Shown here piece after piece: positions 10,100 to 19,149 of a DNA stretch of 64,000 nucleotides (positions are counted from its first letter, which is position 1; each line of letters begins with the position of its first letter). Origin of the DNA: Lujinxingia litoralis (lineage in GTDB: Bacteria; Myxococcota_A; Bradymonadia; Bradymonadales; Bradymonadaceae); assembly GCF_003260125.1 (NCBI RefSeq), contig NZ_QHKO01000003.1:62001-126000 (forward strand), written 5' to 3'. A program made the translations under genes and the position numbers. Under the pieces are notes generated by a model. The model saw only the letters and a program-made list of their open reading frames with translations. It was not told the origin of the DNA and ran no database searches.

Positions 10100-10941
10100 G
10101 GACGTCGGAGGAGACACGCGCGAAAGCCCGAGAAGCCGCACTGGCCAAGATCGCGCGCTCCCGGGAGGTTGCCCGGGAGAAGCAGTACCTGGGGGTGTGG
10201 ACGCTCTTTTATAAGGAGATTCTGCGCTTCTGGACGATCGCCGGGCAGACCGTGATCAGCCCGGTGATCACCACGATGCTCTACTTTCTGGTCTTCGGGT
10301 ATTCGCTGGGCGATCGCCTGCAGGAGATTCAGGGGGTGCCTTATATGGACTTTCTGGTGCCGGGGCTGGTGATGTTGGCGCTGATTACCAACGCATATAT
10401 CAACTCGGCGTTCAGTCTGTTTATCACCAAGGTGCACGGCACGATTGTCGATCTCCTGGTCACGCCGCTGACCTACGTGCAGTTTTTGAGTGCGTATGTG
10501 GCCGCGGCGGTGGTGCGGGCGATGCTCATCGGCACGATCATCTGGCTGGTCGCCTGGTTGATGGGGGCCTCTCCTTTTTACTCGGTGCCGATTGCGTTGG
10601 CCTTTATGATGTTGACCTCAACGGCCTTTGCGTTTGGCGGCGTCGTGGTGGCGATCCTGGCCGAGGATTTTGACCATATTAACCTCTTTCCGAGCTTCTT
10701 GATCACGCCGCTGACCTTTTTAGGCGGGGTGTTTTACTCGATCGGGATGTTGCCCGACTTCTGGCGTAGCGTGTCGCTCTTCAACCCGGTGCTCTACATG
10801 GTGAACGGGGTACGCTACGGGATGGTAGGCGTCTCGGATGTGCCGCTGTGGCAGGGGGCGCTGTTGCTGGTGGGGTTGAATGTGCTCTTCGGGGCGCTGG
10901 CGCTGTGGTTGCTCAAGACCGGCAAAAAGCTGCGCGACTGA
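10096..10941 (+). CDS. ABC-2 type transporter permease
   Basis: A 281-residue membrane protein that pairs with the ATPase encoded immediately upstream. After a charged cytoplasmic N-terminus (to about residue 35) come six hydrophobic segments, with the ABC2_membrane-type stretch FLITPLTFLGGVFYSIGMLP near residue 205. Overall length and the start VWTLFYKEILRFWTIAGQTV resemble the YadH group. The gene ends just before a strong bidirectional terminator. Substrate cannot be told from sequence. Confidence 0.88.
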   Translation: MRTSEETRAKAREAALAKIARSREVAREKQYLGVWTLFYKEILRFWTIAGQTVISPVITTMLYFLVFGYSLGDRLQEIQGVPYMDFLVPGLVMLALITNAYINSAFSLFITKVHGTIVDLLVTPLTYVQFLSAYVAAAVVRAMLIGTIIWLVAWLMGASPFYSVPIALAFMMLTSTAFAFGGVVVAILAEDFDHINLFPSFLITPLTFLGGVFYSIGMLPDFWRSVSLFNPVLYMVNGVRYGMVGVSDVPLWQGALLLVGLNVLFGALALWLLKTGKKLRD

Positions 10942-10959
10942 GGGCGAAGAGGGGGGCAT

Positions 10960-10996
10960 AAAAAAAGCGCGTCTCGAATGAGACGCGCTTTTTTTT
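10960..10996. terminator. Bidirectional rho-independent terminator
   Basis: A 10-bp stem AGCGCGTCTC with loop GAAT, flanked by seven A on the left and eight T on the right, so it works on both strands. It ends the ABC transporter operon (plus) and the tRNA-fMet array (minus), whose last copy finishes at 11000. Confidence 0.93.
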
Positions 10997-10999
10997 GAG

Positions 11000-11073
<74 letters not shown>

Positions 11074-11115
11074 TCAAGGTCGATGCCCCGCGGCATCGAC
11101 GACTAAATTGTAAAG
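11074..11115 (-). repeat. 42-nt tRNA spacer with hairpin, identical to 11414-11455
   Basis: The spacer between tRNA copies 1 and 2 is identical over 42 nt to that between copies 4 and 5. Each holds a 9-bp hairpin GTCGATGCC with loop CCGC. No T-run follows, so the hairpin probably marks processing of a polycistronic tRNA precursor. Identity of spacers shows a recent segmental duplication. Confidence 0.85.
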
Positions 11116-11189
<74 letters not shown>

Positions 11190-11227
11190 ATAAGACTGAC
11201 AAAGCATCTGTCAGTGTGCGTTTCGAG

Positions 11228-11301
11228 TAGCGGGGGCAGGATTCGAACCTGCGGCCTTCGGGTTATGAGCCCGACGAGCTACCTGGCTGCTCCACCCCGC
11301 A
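11228..11301 (-). tRNA. tRNA-fMet (CAT), copy 3 of 5, one base variant
   Basis: Same initiator tRNA with one visible difference: the variable loop reads AGGCC rather than AGGTC (a C in place of T at about position 47). This change is outside helices and should not harm function. The spacers on both sides are 38-nt related, not identical, sequences. Confidence 0.95.
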
Positions 11302-11339
11302 ATAAGGCTGACAAAATGTCTGTCAGCGTGCGTTTTGAG

Positions 11340-11413
<74 letters not shown>

Positions 11414-11455
11414 TCAAGGTCGATGCCCCGCGGCATCGACGACTAAATTGTAAAG
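11414..11455 (-). repeat. Second copy of the 42-nt tRNA spacer
   Basis: Exact duplicate of 11074-11115, with the same 9-bp hairpin, between tRNA copies 4 and 5. Confidence 0.85.
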
Positions 11456-11529
<74 letters not shown>

Positions 11530-11634
11530 TCAATCGCGGCGGGCTGTGTTGCGCCGCTGCGTCTCAGGGAAGCGGAAGGTAGGGGGGGCGCCCGAAGGTG
11601 TCAAGGGGGTTCTAAGAACTTCTTAACAAAAGCG

Positions 11635-12486
11635 TTATTTCGAGCGATTTCGGCGCTTTTTCGCTCGATGATCGGGGAGAGCACCGCGATCGATGGCTTC
11701 GCGCTCTCGTTTCTGGGCGCGTTTGGAGAGTCGGGCGCGCTCGGGCATCACGGCTTCGACTTCTCCGTAGAGGTCGAGGACTTCGGCCTGGGTCAGGGAG
11801 CGGAAGGTGCCCGAGGCGATGCCATCGATGGTGAGCGGTCCGATGGAGATGCGGCGCAGCTTCATGACCGGTCGTTCGATGGCCTCGAGCATGCGGCGAA
11901 TCTGGCGGTTTTTCCCCTCGCTGATCACGATCTCCAGCCAGGTGTTGCGGCCGTTGTCGCGAATCAGGCGGACTTGAGCCGGCGCGGTGACCTCGTCGGG
12001 GCCGATCTCCACGCCCTTGCGCAGCATCTCGAGCTCGGGGCTGGATTCGTTAAGCAGCCCGCGCACTTTGACGGCGTAGGTCTTGGGGACCTCGTGGGAG
12101 GGGTGGGTCAAAAGGTTGGTGAGCTTGCCGTCGTTGGTCATCAGCAAGAGGCCCTCAGAGTCCCAGTCCAGGCGTCCCACCGGCCAGATGCGGGGCATGC
12201 TCTCGGGGAGCAGGTCGACGACTACCGGGCGGCCCTCCGGATCGTTGAGCGAGGTGATGTAGTTGGTGGGTTTGTTGAGGAGCAGGTAGACGTAGCTCTC
12301 GGGCAGGCGGACGAGCGAGCCCTGGAACTCGACGGTGTCGCGAGCGGGGTCGATCTGGGTGCCGAGTTCTTTGCAGACTTTTCCGTTGATCTTGATGTGT
12401 CCGGCGAGCATGTGCTCCTCGGCCTTGCGCCGGGAGCAGACGCCGGCTTTGGAGAGGAACTTCTGGACGCGCATTTCCTGGGCCAT
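11635..12486 (-). CDS. rluB: 23S rRNA pseudouridine synthase (RluB/RsuA family)
   Basis: A 283-residue enzyme that isomerises a uridine in rRNA. An N-terminal S4 RNA-binding domain (about 6-65; RVQKFLSKAGVCSRRKAEE) is followed by the RsuA/RluB catalytic domain. The catalytic Asp is in PVGRLDWDSEGLLLMTND, the conserved GRLD motif, and KTYAVKVRG follows. The tail is basic. By length and sequence it fits RluB (target U2605 of 23S in E. coli) better than RsuA. It lies downstream of scpB, a common bacterial neighbourhood. Confidence 0.9.
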   Translation of the reverse strand: MAQEMRVQKFLSKAGVCSRRKAEEHMLAGHIKINGKVCKELGTQIDPARDTVEFQGSLVRLPESYVYLLLNKPTNYITSLNDPEGRPVVVDLLPESMPRIWPVGRLDWDSEGLLLMTNDGKLTNLLTHPSHEVPKTYAVKVRGLLNESSPELEMLRKGVEIGPDEVTAPAQVRLIRDNGRNTWLEIVISEGKNRQIRRMLEAIERPVMKLRRISIGPLTIDGIASGTFRSLTQAEVLDLYGEVEAVMPERARLSKRAQKREREAIDRGALPDHRAKKRRNRSK

Positions 12487-12580
12487 GATAGGGATTCCGG
12501 TGTGGCAGGTCGTGTGAAACGAAGCGGTTAAATGGGGAGTGCGAGATTCGGGTGAGGGCGACGGGCGTCAGGCTCGCGCG

Positions 12581-13240
12581 TTAGGACGCGCCCGGGGAGT
12601 CGTCGGAGGAGGCGCTTGCCAGGCTGGCCTGTGTGCTCGGAGCCTGGTCTTGCTCATCGGCCGCTGGCGAGTCCTCGGGTTGGTCGAGCCCGGCGTGCAT
12701 CTCAATGAGGGCGTGGAGCTCGCTGGCTTCCAGGGTGGGAAGTTCGGCGATGCTCTCCAGGCCGAAGAAATCCAAGAAGCGCGGAGTGGTGCCGTAGAGG
12801 TTGGGTTTACCGATGTCATCAAGGCGTCCGACCACCTCGATGAGTTGGACCTCCTGGAGGGTTTGGAGCACGCCGGAGGAGTTGACGCCGCGGATTTCGT
12901 CGATTTCGGCGCGGGTCAGGGGCTGTCGGTAGGCGATGATGGCCAGAGCCTCCATCGCGGCGCGGGAGATGCGTACGGGGCGGGTTTCAAAGAGCTTGCG
13001 AATGGCCTGGCCGATCTCGGGATCGGGGTTGGTGCGCAGCTGGTAGCCGCCGGACATGCGCACCAGGTGGATGCCGCGGGCCGGGCCGGCGTATTCGAGT
13101 TCCAGAGCGCGCAGGACCGTGTGCAGCGTTTCGGCGCTGGCCTCGGGCAGGGCGTCGCGGAAGCGATCCAGGGAGAGGGGCTCCTCGGCGGCCAGCAAGA
13201 GCGCCTCAACCCGGGCGCGGATGGTCTGTTCGTCGTTCAT
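12581..13240 (-). CDS. scpB: Segregation and condensation protein B
   Basis: A 219-residue ScpB, the winged-helix subunit that binds ScpA in the SMC condensin complex. Key conserved text: ALLLAAEEPLSLDRF at the start, RISRAAMEALAIIAYRQPLT with TRAEIDEIRGV, and the second winged helix DDIGKPNLYGTTPRFLDFFGL. An acidic, Ala/Ser-rich tail of about 40 residues follows. Its start overlaps the scpA stop by four bases (ATGA), which implies translational coupling. Confidence 0.93.
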   Translation of the reverse strand: MNDEQTIRARVEALLLAAEEPLSLDRFRDALPEASAETLHTVLRALELEYAGPARGIHLVRMSGGYQLRTNPDPEIGQAIRKLFETRPVRISRAAMEALAIIAYRQPLTRAEIDEIRGVNSSGVLQTLQEVQLIEVVGRLDDIGKPNLYGTTPRFLDFFGLESIAELPTLEASELHALIEMHAGLDQPEDSPAADEQDQAPSTQASLASASSDDSPGAS

Positions 13241-14067
13241 GGCGTGTCGTAGAACTCCAGGGTCTGGCTGACCTCGACGATGTCGATGACGGCGCGCTCA
13301 ATGATGAGGGTATCCGGGCCGCCGAGCCGCTGTTGGAAGAGCTTGATCATGCGCAACTTGGTCATTTCCAAAAGCGCCAGAAAGGTTGTGACGACTCGGT
13401 GGCGGGTGATGCGACTCTCGCCGAAGAGCGACTCGAAGGGGATGCGCGGCTCGTCGCGCAGGATTGTGGAGATGTCCAGGATCATGCCGCGCAGGGTGAG
13501 TTTCTCCCGGGTGATTTCGTAGGCCCAGTGGGGCTCTTCGCGTTGCTTTTCGATCACGCGGCGCAGCGCGGCGACCAGATCGCTGATGTCGGCCTCGCGC
13601 AGCTTGGGGGGGCCAACCTGTTGGCGTTCTTCCTGGGCGCGGGGCGCCGGCAGGAAGAAGTCGCGCTGGAGCTGGGGGCGATCGTCGAGCTGTTCGGCGG
13701 CCCACTTAAAGACCTGATATTCGATCAGGCGGCGGACGAGTTCTTCGCGGGGATCGGGGCCGAGTTCATCGTCGTGTTCTTCGGGGTCGGGAGGCAGGAG
13801 GGTGCGCGACTTGATGTAGACCAGGGTCGCGGCCATCTCCAGCCATTCGCCGCCGACGGTGAGGTCGAGCGCCTGGAGCTGGTCGAGGTAGCGCAGGTAC
13901 TCGGCGGTGATCAGAGCGATGGGGATGTCGAAGATGTCGACTTCGTGCTCGCGGATCAGATCGAGCAGAAGATCCATGGGGCCCTGATAGGTCGGCAGAT
14001 CGAGGTTGAGCTCGGCGGGGACCTGGGCGTTGTCGACCGCGTGGCGGTCTTGGGAGGCGCTCTTCAT
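13237..14067 (-). CDS. scpA: Segregation and condensation protein A
   Basis: About 276 residues, the kleisin subunit that bridges SMC heads. It has the ScpA opening LDLPTYQGPMDLLLDLIREHEVDI split here as LPTYQGPMDLLLDLI and VDIFDIPIALIT, then LEMAATLVYIKSRTLLP, and a C-terminal winged helix ending in VVTTFLALLEMTKLRMIKL. The start is uncertain: ATG 14067 leaves a 16-bp gap after xerD, while ATG 14106 would overlap it by 23 bp; neither has a clear ribosome site. The gene is coupled to scpB downstream. Confidence 0.92.
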   Translation of the reverse strand: MKSASQDRHAVDNAQVPAELNLDLPTYQGPMDLLLDLIREHEVDIFDIPIALITAEYLRYLDQLQALDLTVGGEWLEMAATLVYIKSRTLLPPDPEEHDDELGPDPREELVRRLIEYQVFKWAAEQLDDRPQLQRDFFLPAPRAQEERQQVGPPKLREADISDLVAALRRVIEKQREEPHWAYEITREKLTLRGMILDISTILRDEPRIPFESLFGESRITRHRVVTTFLALLEMTKLRMIKLFQQRLGGPDTLIIERAVIDIVEVSQTLEFYDTP

Positions 14068-14083
14068 GGGCGTAGGTGGCGAG

Positions 14084-15007
14084 TCATGCTCGCGGGTGGT
14101 GGTCATCGTAGAGGCGCTTGAGGCGCTCTCGGGCCACGTGGGTGTAGATCTGGGTGGTGTTGATGTCGGCGTGGCCCAGCAGTGCCTGGACGATGCGCAG
14201 GTCGGCACCGCGCTCTAAAAGGTGCGTGGCGAAGCTGTGGCGCAGCTTATGGGGACTGATGGGTTTATCGATGCCGGCGCGTTCGGCGTAGCGTTTGATG
14301 TTTTTCCAGAAAGCCTGGCGGGTCATCGCACCACCGCGGCGGGTGACAAAGAGCGCCGGTGAGGCGCCGGGACCGCCGGCGTTGGCCAGGAGTTGGCCGC
14401 GTGCCTGGTCCTCATACTCAGCGAGCGCGTCGATTGCAACCTCACCCAGGGGGACGACTCGCTGTTTGGATCCTTTGCCGACCACGCGCACGTATCCGGC
14501 GTGGAGATCGACCTCTTTGATGAGCAGGGTCACCAGCTCGGTGACGCGCAGGCCGGTGGCGTAGAGGACCTCCAGCATGGCCCAGTCGCGTAGCCCCTCG
14601 GGGCTGGAGCGGTCGGGGGCGTCCAGCAGCGATTCAACTTCGTCGAGGGAGAGCACGGTGGGCACGCGGGTGCCGTAGCCGGGGGCGTCGACGTGGGCGG
14701 TGGGATCGCGCTCGATGGTGTGGCTGCGGCGTAAAAACTTAAAGAGCCCGCGCACGCTGGAGAGTTTGCGGGAAATCGTGCGTGTTTTGACCGACTCGCC
14801 GAGTTGGTGGGCGAGAAAGGCGCTGATATCGGCGTCGGAGATGGCCTCAATCGCCGGGCTGGGGCGGGGGGTGTCGCTGTGGGCGTCGGTGAGGAAGTCG
14901 CTGAACTGGCTCAAGTCGTTGCTGTAGGCCAGGAGGGTGTTTTCGGCCAGGTGTCGCTCGACTTTGAGATGAAAGAGGTAGGCGTCGATGGCTTCGTCGA
15001 GCTTCAT
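14084..15007 (-). CDS. xerD: Site-specific tyrosine recombinase XerD
   Basis: A 307-residue Xer recombinase that resolves chromosome dimers at dif. The N-terminal SAM-like core-binding domain covers about 1-110. The catalytic domain shows Arg in [11 protein letters not shown], Lys in [14 protein letters not shown], the [19 protein letters not shown] segment (His and Arg), then [16 protein letters not shown] with the last His/Trp-position His and the nucleophile Tyr. XerC and XerD are hard to tell apart; linkage to scpA-scpB favours XerD, which neighbours them in many Gram-positive and deltaproteobacterial genomes. Confidence 0.88.
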   Translation of the reverse strand: MKLDEAIDAYLFHLKVERHLAENTLLAYSNDLSQFSDFLTDAHSDTPRPSPAIEAISDADISAFLAHQLGESVKTRTISRKLSSVRGLFKFLRRSHTIERDPTAHVDAPGYGTRVPTVLSLDEVESLLDAPDRSSPEGLRDWAMLEVLYATGLRVTELVTLLIKEVDLHAGYVRVVGKGSKQRVVPLGEVAIDALAEYEDQARGQLLANAGGPGASPALFVTRRGGAMTRQAFWKNIKRYAERAGIDKPISPHKLRHSFATHLLERGADLRIVQALLGHADINTTQIYTHVARERLKRLYDDHHPRA

Positions 15008-15088
15008 GGGGGCTCCGTGACAAAGGGAGTGGCCTGGCCGAGCCTAAGGGGGGGCGAGCCATAGAACAAGGTGCAGTCGGTGTGGGGA

Positions 15089-17854
15089 TCAGCTCTCGGG
15101 GAGGCGGGCCAGGGCCTGGCTGATGGCGTCGATGACCTGGCCGGTGCGCCGGGCGTCGAGTTTACCACCGTGGGCTTCTTCGACGTAGAAGTTGTCGATG
15201 GCCTGGCTTCCCAGCGAGTCGATGCGGCTGACACGGGTTTCCACGCCGGCTTCCCAGAGGGCGCGGGTGATCTGGTAGAGGAGGCCCAGGCGATCGGGGG
15301 CGCGGACTTCGATGACGGTGAAGTGTTCGCTGGCGTGGTCGACCTCGCGCACTTCGGTGGGCATCTGGGGGATCGGTCGGGGCGAGAGGCGACTCTCCTC
15401 GAAGCGTTGCTGGAGGAGTTCATCGACGTTGAGGCGCTCTTCGAGGACGTCGACGATGCGGGAGGTGATCTTCTCGATGCGGCGGGGATCGTCGACGGCG
15501 CGGGGCTCGGCGACGGGCAGGGCGGCGGGGTTGAAGTGGGCGATGTGGAAGATGTCCAGGGTGCGGCCGCTGGCGGTGGAGACGATGTCGGCAGACATGA
15601 TGTTGACCCCGGCGCTGGAGAGGGCGCCGGCGATGCGGGCCAGGGTGCCGGGGGTGTCGACGGTGGAGACGATGATCTCGGTGATGCCGCGATCGGGCAA
15701 GGGGGCGACCTCGACGGCGACGCCTTCGATGCGGGTTTCGACATCGTTGCGGCGGGCCCGGGTGTAAGCGGCGAGCTGGCGGGCCAGGGCGTCGGGCTCG
15801 GCGTGGAGCAGGTGTTCCTGGGGGAGATCGTGGAGGAAGGTGTCGATGTCGCGGGGTTCGACCGGCGCGTCGCTGAGATCGAGGACGCGGCGCTCCAGGC
15901 GCTGGCGGATTCGGCGCAGGCCGCGCGGGTCGGCCAGGTGGCGTAAATCCCCCTGTTCAAGCGCCTCGCGCACCCGGCGGTAGAGTTCCATGAGCAGCGT
16001 GGCGTTCCAGTCGTTCATCACGTCGGGGGCGACGGTGCTCATGTCGCAGAAGGTCAGGGCGGTCAGCAGGTTGAGGGTGGGGACGTCGCCCAGGCGTTCG
16101 GCCAGGTCGTCGATGACGTGGGGATCGGAGAGGTCTCGGCGGCGGGAGGTCAGGCTCAGGGCCAGGTGTTCGCGGACCAGCATCGCCAGCAGATCGACCT
16201 GGGGAGGCTCTAGTCCCAGGCGGGGGCCGATGGATTCCATGAGCAGGGCGCCCTTGCGGCTGTGGTCGCCGCCGCGGTTCTTGCCGATGTCGTGGAGGAG
16301 GCAGGCCAGCAGGAAGACTTCGCGTTCGGTGATGGTGCCGGCCACGTGTGCAAAGAAGGGCCAGCGCCCGGCGGCGTGCGGGTCACCGGCGAGGAGAGCG
16401 CGGCCCAGCTCCAGGCACTTCAGGGAGTGAACGTCGGTGGTGTAGACGTGGTAGACGTCGTGCTGGACGTGGCAGATCAGCGGGTCGAACTCGGGGAGGG
16501 TGCGAGTGAGCACGCCCAGGTCCAGGAGGCGCTGCGCGGTGCGGGCCGAGGTGGTGGGGGAGGTTAAGAGGGCGCGCAGGCGGGCGGCGCGTCGGGGGGA
16601 GGTTTCGTCGCCCATCGGCCAGGTGCCCACGGCGGCTTCGATGGCGGCTTCCAGGCGCGGGTCGAGCAGGGCGTCGTGATGACTGGCCAGGCTCAGCGCA
16701 TCGAAGACCTCGTCGGCGTTGAGCACGTCGCTGTGTTCGGCGGGAAGTTGAAGTTGGTCCCCGAGCAACTCAAAACTTCCCAGAGACTGCACCGATGCCG
16801 GAGGGGTGGTAGTGGCCCAGCGGCGGAGCATGCGTTCACAGGACACGCTGACCGAGCGGGCCTGCCAGTAGTAGGCACGCATCAGCGACTCGACCTGGGG
16901 GGTGAGGCGCTGGCGATCCTGTTCGTCGCGGGGGCGAAAGCGCGCGACGATCTCGTCGGGATGGGTCTCTTCGAGGGCGTGTGGGGTCTGCAGGCGAAGT
17001 TCGTTGAGACGAACCAGAAGTTCCTGGTCGGCGAAGGTGAGGCGGTCGCTTTTGCGGCCGTGGATTAGGTGGAGGGTGTTGCGGGTGGCCAAGATGGCGT
17101 CGAGGCGCTCGACGTAGCGTCGGCGTTGCTCGGCGTCCCAGCCCACCTCGGCCCGGGTCTGGGTGCGGGCATCGAGTCGCCAACGCGTGCGGGCGGCCCA
17201 GCTGATGCAGTTGAGATCGCGCAGGCCGCCTTCGCCGTTTTTGGCGTCGGGCTCCAGCAGGTAGACGGTCTGGCCGTGGCGCGCCACGCGCTGGCGGTGT
17301 CCCTCGAAGAGTTGTTCGACGAAGGAGGCGCCCTGATCCCGGGCGCGCAGGTGGTCGATGGCGGCGTCGCGGTCGGCGGCCGCCGAAGGTGGGCCGCATA
17401 GGGGGCGCAGGTCGATCAGGGCGATGGCCGTGCGCGGATCTTCGGCCAGGGCTTCCGGGGTCTGCGCCGGGGTGCGCACCGCGTGGCTCAGGCGCAGTCG
17501 GGGGACCCGGGACCAGGCCATCAGGCGCTCGACGGCCAGGGCCAGCTCCGGGCGTTGGAGCCAGGCCTCGTCGTTGAGGGCGATGAGCACGTCGATGTCG
17601 CTGTGGTAGGCGAGCTCATCGCGCCCGTAGCCGCCGGTGGCGTGGAGTGAGGCGACCTCGCGCAGCTGGTCGCTGGAGGCGTGTCGCCACAGGGTGATCA
17701 GCCAGCGGTCGGTGACCCGTCGCAGACGGCGGGCGATGTTGAGGCCACCGGCGCCCATAACGATGGCGCGAGCGATGTTGTGGCGCGAGGCCATGACTTC
17801 GGCGTTGGCCTGAGCCACCGCCTCGGGTATGGCGAGGGGGCCGGGGTCGGTCAC
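15089..17854 (-). CDS. glnD: [Protein-PII] uridylyltransferase/uridylyl-removing enzyme GlnD
   Basis: A 921-residue bifunctional nitrogen sensor that adds UMP to PII when glutamine is low and removes it when glutamine is high. Order of domains: nucleotidyltransferase with GGYGRDELAYHSDIDVLI at about 74-91, the GlnD helical linker, an HD hydrolase domain with LLACLLHDIGKNRGGDHS, and two C-terminal ACT domains that bind glutamine (the second begins IEVRAPDRLGLLYQITRAL). I chose the GTG at 17854 since GGAGA lies 7 bases upstream; the frame is open 31 codons further but overlaps the divergent truD leader. No glnB or glnA is in the window. Confidence 0.94.
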   Translation of the reverse strand: MTDPGPLAIPEAVAQANAEVMASRHNIARAIVMGAGGLNIARRLRRVTDRWLITLWRHASSDQLREVASLHATGGYGRDELAYHSDIDVLIALNDEAWLQRPELALAVERLMAWSRVPRLRLSHAVRTPAQTPEALAEDPRTAIALIDLRPLCGPPSAAADRDAAIDHLRARDQGASFVEQLFEGHRQRVARHGQTVYLLEPDAKNGEGGLRDLNCISWAARTRWRLDARTQTRAEVGWDAEQRRRYVERLDAILATRNTLHLIHGRKSDRLTFADQELLVRLNELRLQTPHALEETHPDEIVARFRPRDEQDRQRLTPQVESLMRAYYWQARSVSVSCERMLRRWATTTPPASVQSLGSFELLGDQLQLPAEHSDVLNADEVFDALSLASHHDALLDPRLEAAIEAAVGTWPMGDETSPRRAARLRALLTSPTTSARTAQRLLDLGVLTRTLPEFDPLICHVQHDVYHVYTTDVHSLKCLELGRALLAGDPHAAGRWPFFAHVAGTITEREVFLLACLLHDIGKNRGGDHSRKGALLMESIGPRLGLEPPQVDLLAMLVREHLALSLTSRRRDLSDPHVIDDLAERLGDVPTLNLLTALTFCDMSTVAPDVMNDWNATLLMELYRRVREALEQGDLRHLADPRGLRRIRQRLERRVLDLSDAPVEPRDIDTFLHDLPQEHLLHAEPDALARQLAAYTRARRNDVETRIEGVAVEVAPLPDRGITEIIVSTVDTPGTLARIAGALSSAGVNIMSADIVSTASGRTLDIFHIAHFNPAALPVAEPRAVDDPRRIEKITSRIVDVLEERLNVDELLQQRFEESRLSPRPIPQMPTEVREVDHASEHFTVIEVRAPDRLGLLYQITRALWEAGVETRVSRIDSLGSQAIDNFYVEEAHGGKLDARRTGQVIDAISQALARLPES

Positions 17855-17960
17855 TATAGGTCTCCAGCAACGTTTGGCGTTTAAGACGCGGCGCGCACCC
17901 ACCGGGCGCGCTGAAGTCTCGCTCCTAACACTCCCTATCCGTCGCACCCAGAGGAAGATG

Positions 17961-19085
17961 ATGCCAGAGAGCCCCGCTGATCAAGCCGAAGTGCCCGTGG
18001 AATGTCTGCGGCTGACCCGAGATCTGCCCGGAGTCTCCGGGACGCTGAAGACGGTGCCCGAGGACTTCGTGGTGGAAGAGATTCCGGCGTATGAGCCCTG
18101 TGGAGAGGGAGATCATCTCTTTTTGTGGGTCGAGTCGCGTGATGTGGACGGCCGCAGCCTGCTGCGCAGGCTGGCGGCTGCCTTTGAGGTGGATGAGGGC
18201 GAGGTGGCCAGCGCCGGCACCAAGGATCGCTTCGCGATTACCCGCCAGTGGTTCTCGGTGCCGGCCTCGGCGCTTGGTGGGCGTGCGCCGGCGGAGGTGG
18301 TGGGGGAGATCGACGCGAAGGTGGCGATTTTAGATGCCCGGCGCCATACCAACAAACTTCGCACGGGGCATCTTCGCGGCAACCGCTTCGAGCTGCGGGT
18401 TCGGGAGCTGGCGGTCCTCGATGACGATCAGCCCGGGGATGTGGCCGCGCGCATCGAGGCGATCGCCGCCCGACTGCGGGATCAGGGGGTGCCCAACTAC
18501 TATGGCGAGCAGCGCTTTGGGCGCGAGGGGCAGAACTTAAGCCGGGGGCTTGCCTGGCTCAAAGGGGGGCGCGGGCCCCGGGGGCGTTTTCAGCGTAAGA
18601 TGGCTGTGAGCGCGGTGCAGAGTGAGGTCTTTAACCGCGTGCTGCGCCGGCGCCTGGAAGATGGAAGCTGGCGGCGAGCGCTGGCGGGCGATGTGTTTGA
18701 GAAGCTCGAGAGCGGTGGGCGCTTCTGGGTGACTCCCGAAGAACTGGCGGAGATTCAGGAGCGGATCGACGCCGGCGAGCTGGTGATCACCGGGCCGATG
18801 CCCGGCTATAAAGAGGGCCTGGTCGAGGGGGCGGCCGGGCAGATCGAGCAGGCCGTGCTCTCGGAGCTGGGGCTGACCTGTGAGATGTTTCGTACGGCCG
18901 GTAAAATGGGGCGCGGCGCCCGGCGCGCGCTCACCATCGCGATGCCTGAACTCCGGGTGACGCACGAAGAAGAGGGAAGCGCACGGGTGGCCTTTGAGCT
19001 GCCCTCGGGCTCGTATGCCACGGTGGTGATGCGCGAGTTTCTGGGAGGCAAAGAGGACTTGGACGACGCGCCCCCCGTGGTATGA
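17961..19085 (+). CDS. truD: tRNA pseudouridine(13) synthase TruD
   Basis: A 374-residue TruD, which makes pseudouridine 13 in tRNA. The family motif and catalytic Asp are in ASAGTKDRFAITRQWFS near residue 78. The TRUD insertion domain follows, with VPNYYGEQRFGREGQN and the later GMPGYKEG-like PMPGYKEGLVEG. The start at the second of two adjacent ATGs (17961) puts AGAGGAAG at a fitting distance; 17958 is the alternative. It is divergent from glnD with about 106 bp between starts. Confidence 0.93.
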   Translation: MPESPADQAEVPVECLRLTRDLPGVSGTLKTVPEDFVVEEIPAYEPCGEGDHLFLWVESRDVDGRSLLRRLAAAFEVDEGEVASAGTKDRFAITRQWFSVPASALGGRAPAEVVGEIDAKVAILDARRHTNKLRTGHLRGNRFELRVRELAVLDDDQPGDVAARIEAIAARLRDQGVPNYYGEQRFGREGQNLSRGLAWLKGGRGPRGRFQRKMAVSAVQSEVFNRVLRRRLEDGSWRRALAGDVFEKLESGGRFWVTPEELAEIQERIDAGELVITGPMPGYKEGLVEGAAGQIEQAVLSELGLTCEMFRTAGKMGRGARRALTIAMPELRVTHEEEGSARVAFELPSGSYATVVMREFLGGKEDLDDAPPVV

Positions 19086-19149
19086 TGTCAACGGTCCAGA
19101 GCGCATCTTTTGCGCCCTTTAGGGGCGATTGCAGACGACGAGGAATGCG

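Noticed and set aside
11190..11339. TGACA...TGTCA sequences in the spacers between tRNA copies 2-3 and 3-4, similar to the gsp operator core
   Set aside because: They form hairpins with CTGACA/TGTCAG arms and vary in the middle, there is no -24/-12 promoter nearby, and their place between tRNA genes fits processing signals. The likeness seems chance.
14084..15007. Phage or integron integrase
   Set aside because: The tyrosine recombinase has XerD length and sits with scpA-scpB; no att site, cassette or phage gene is close.
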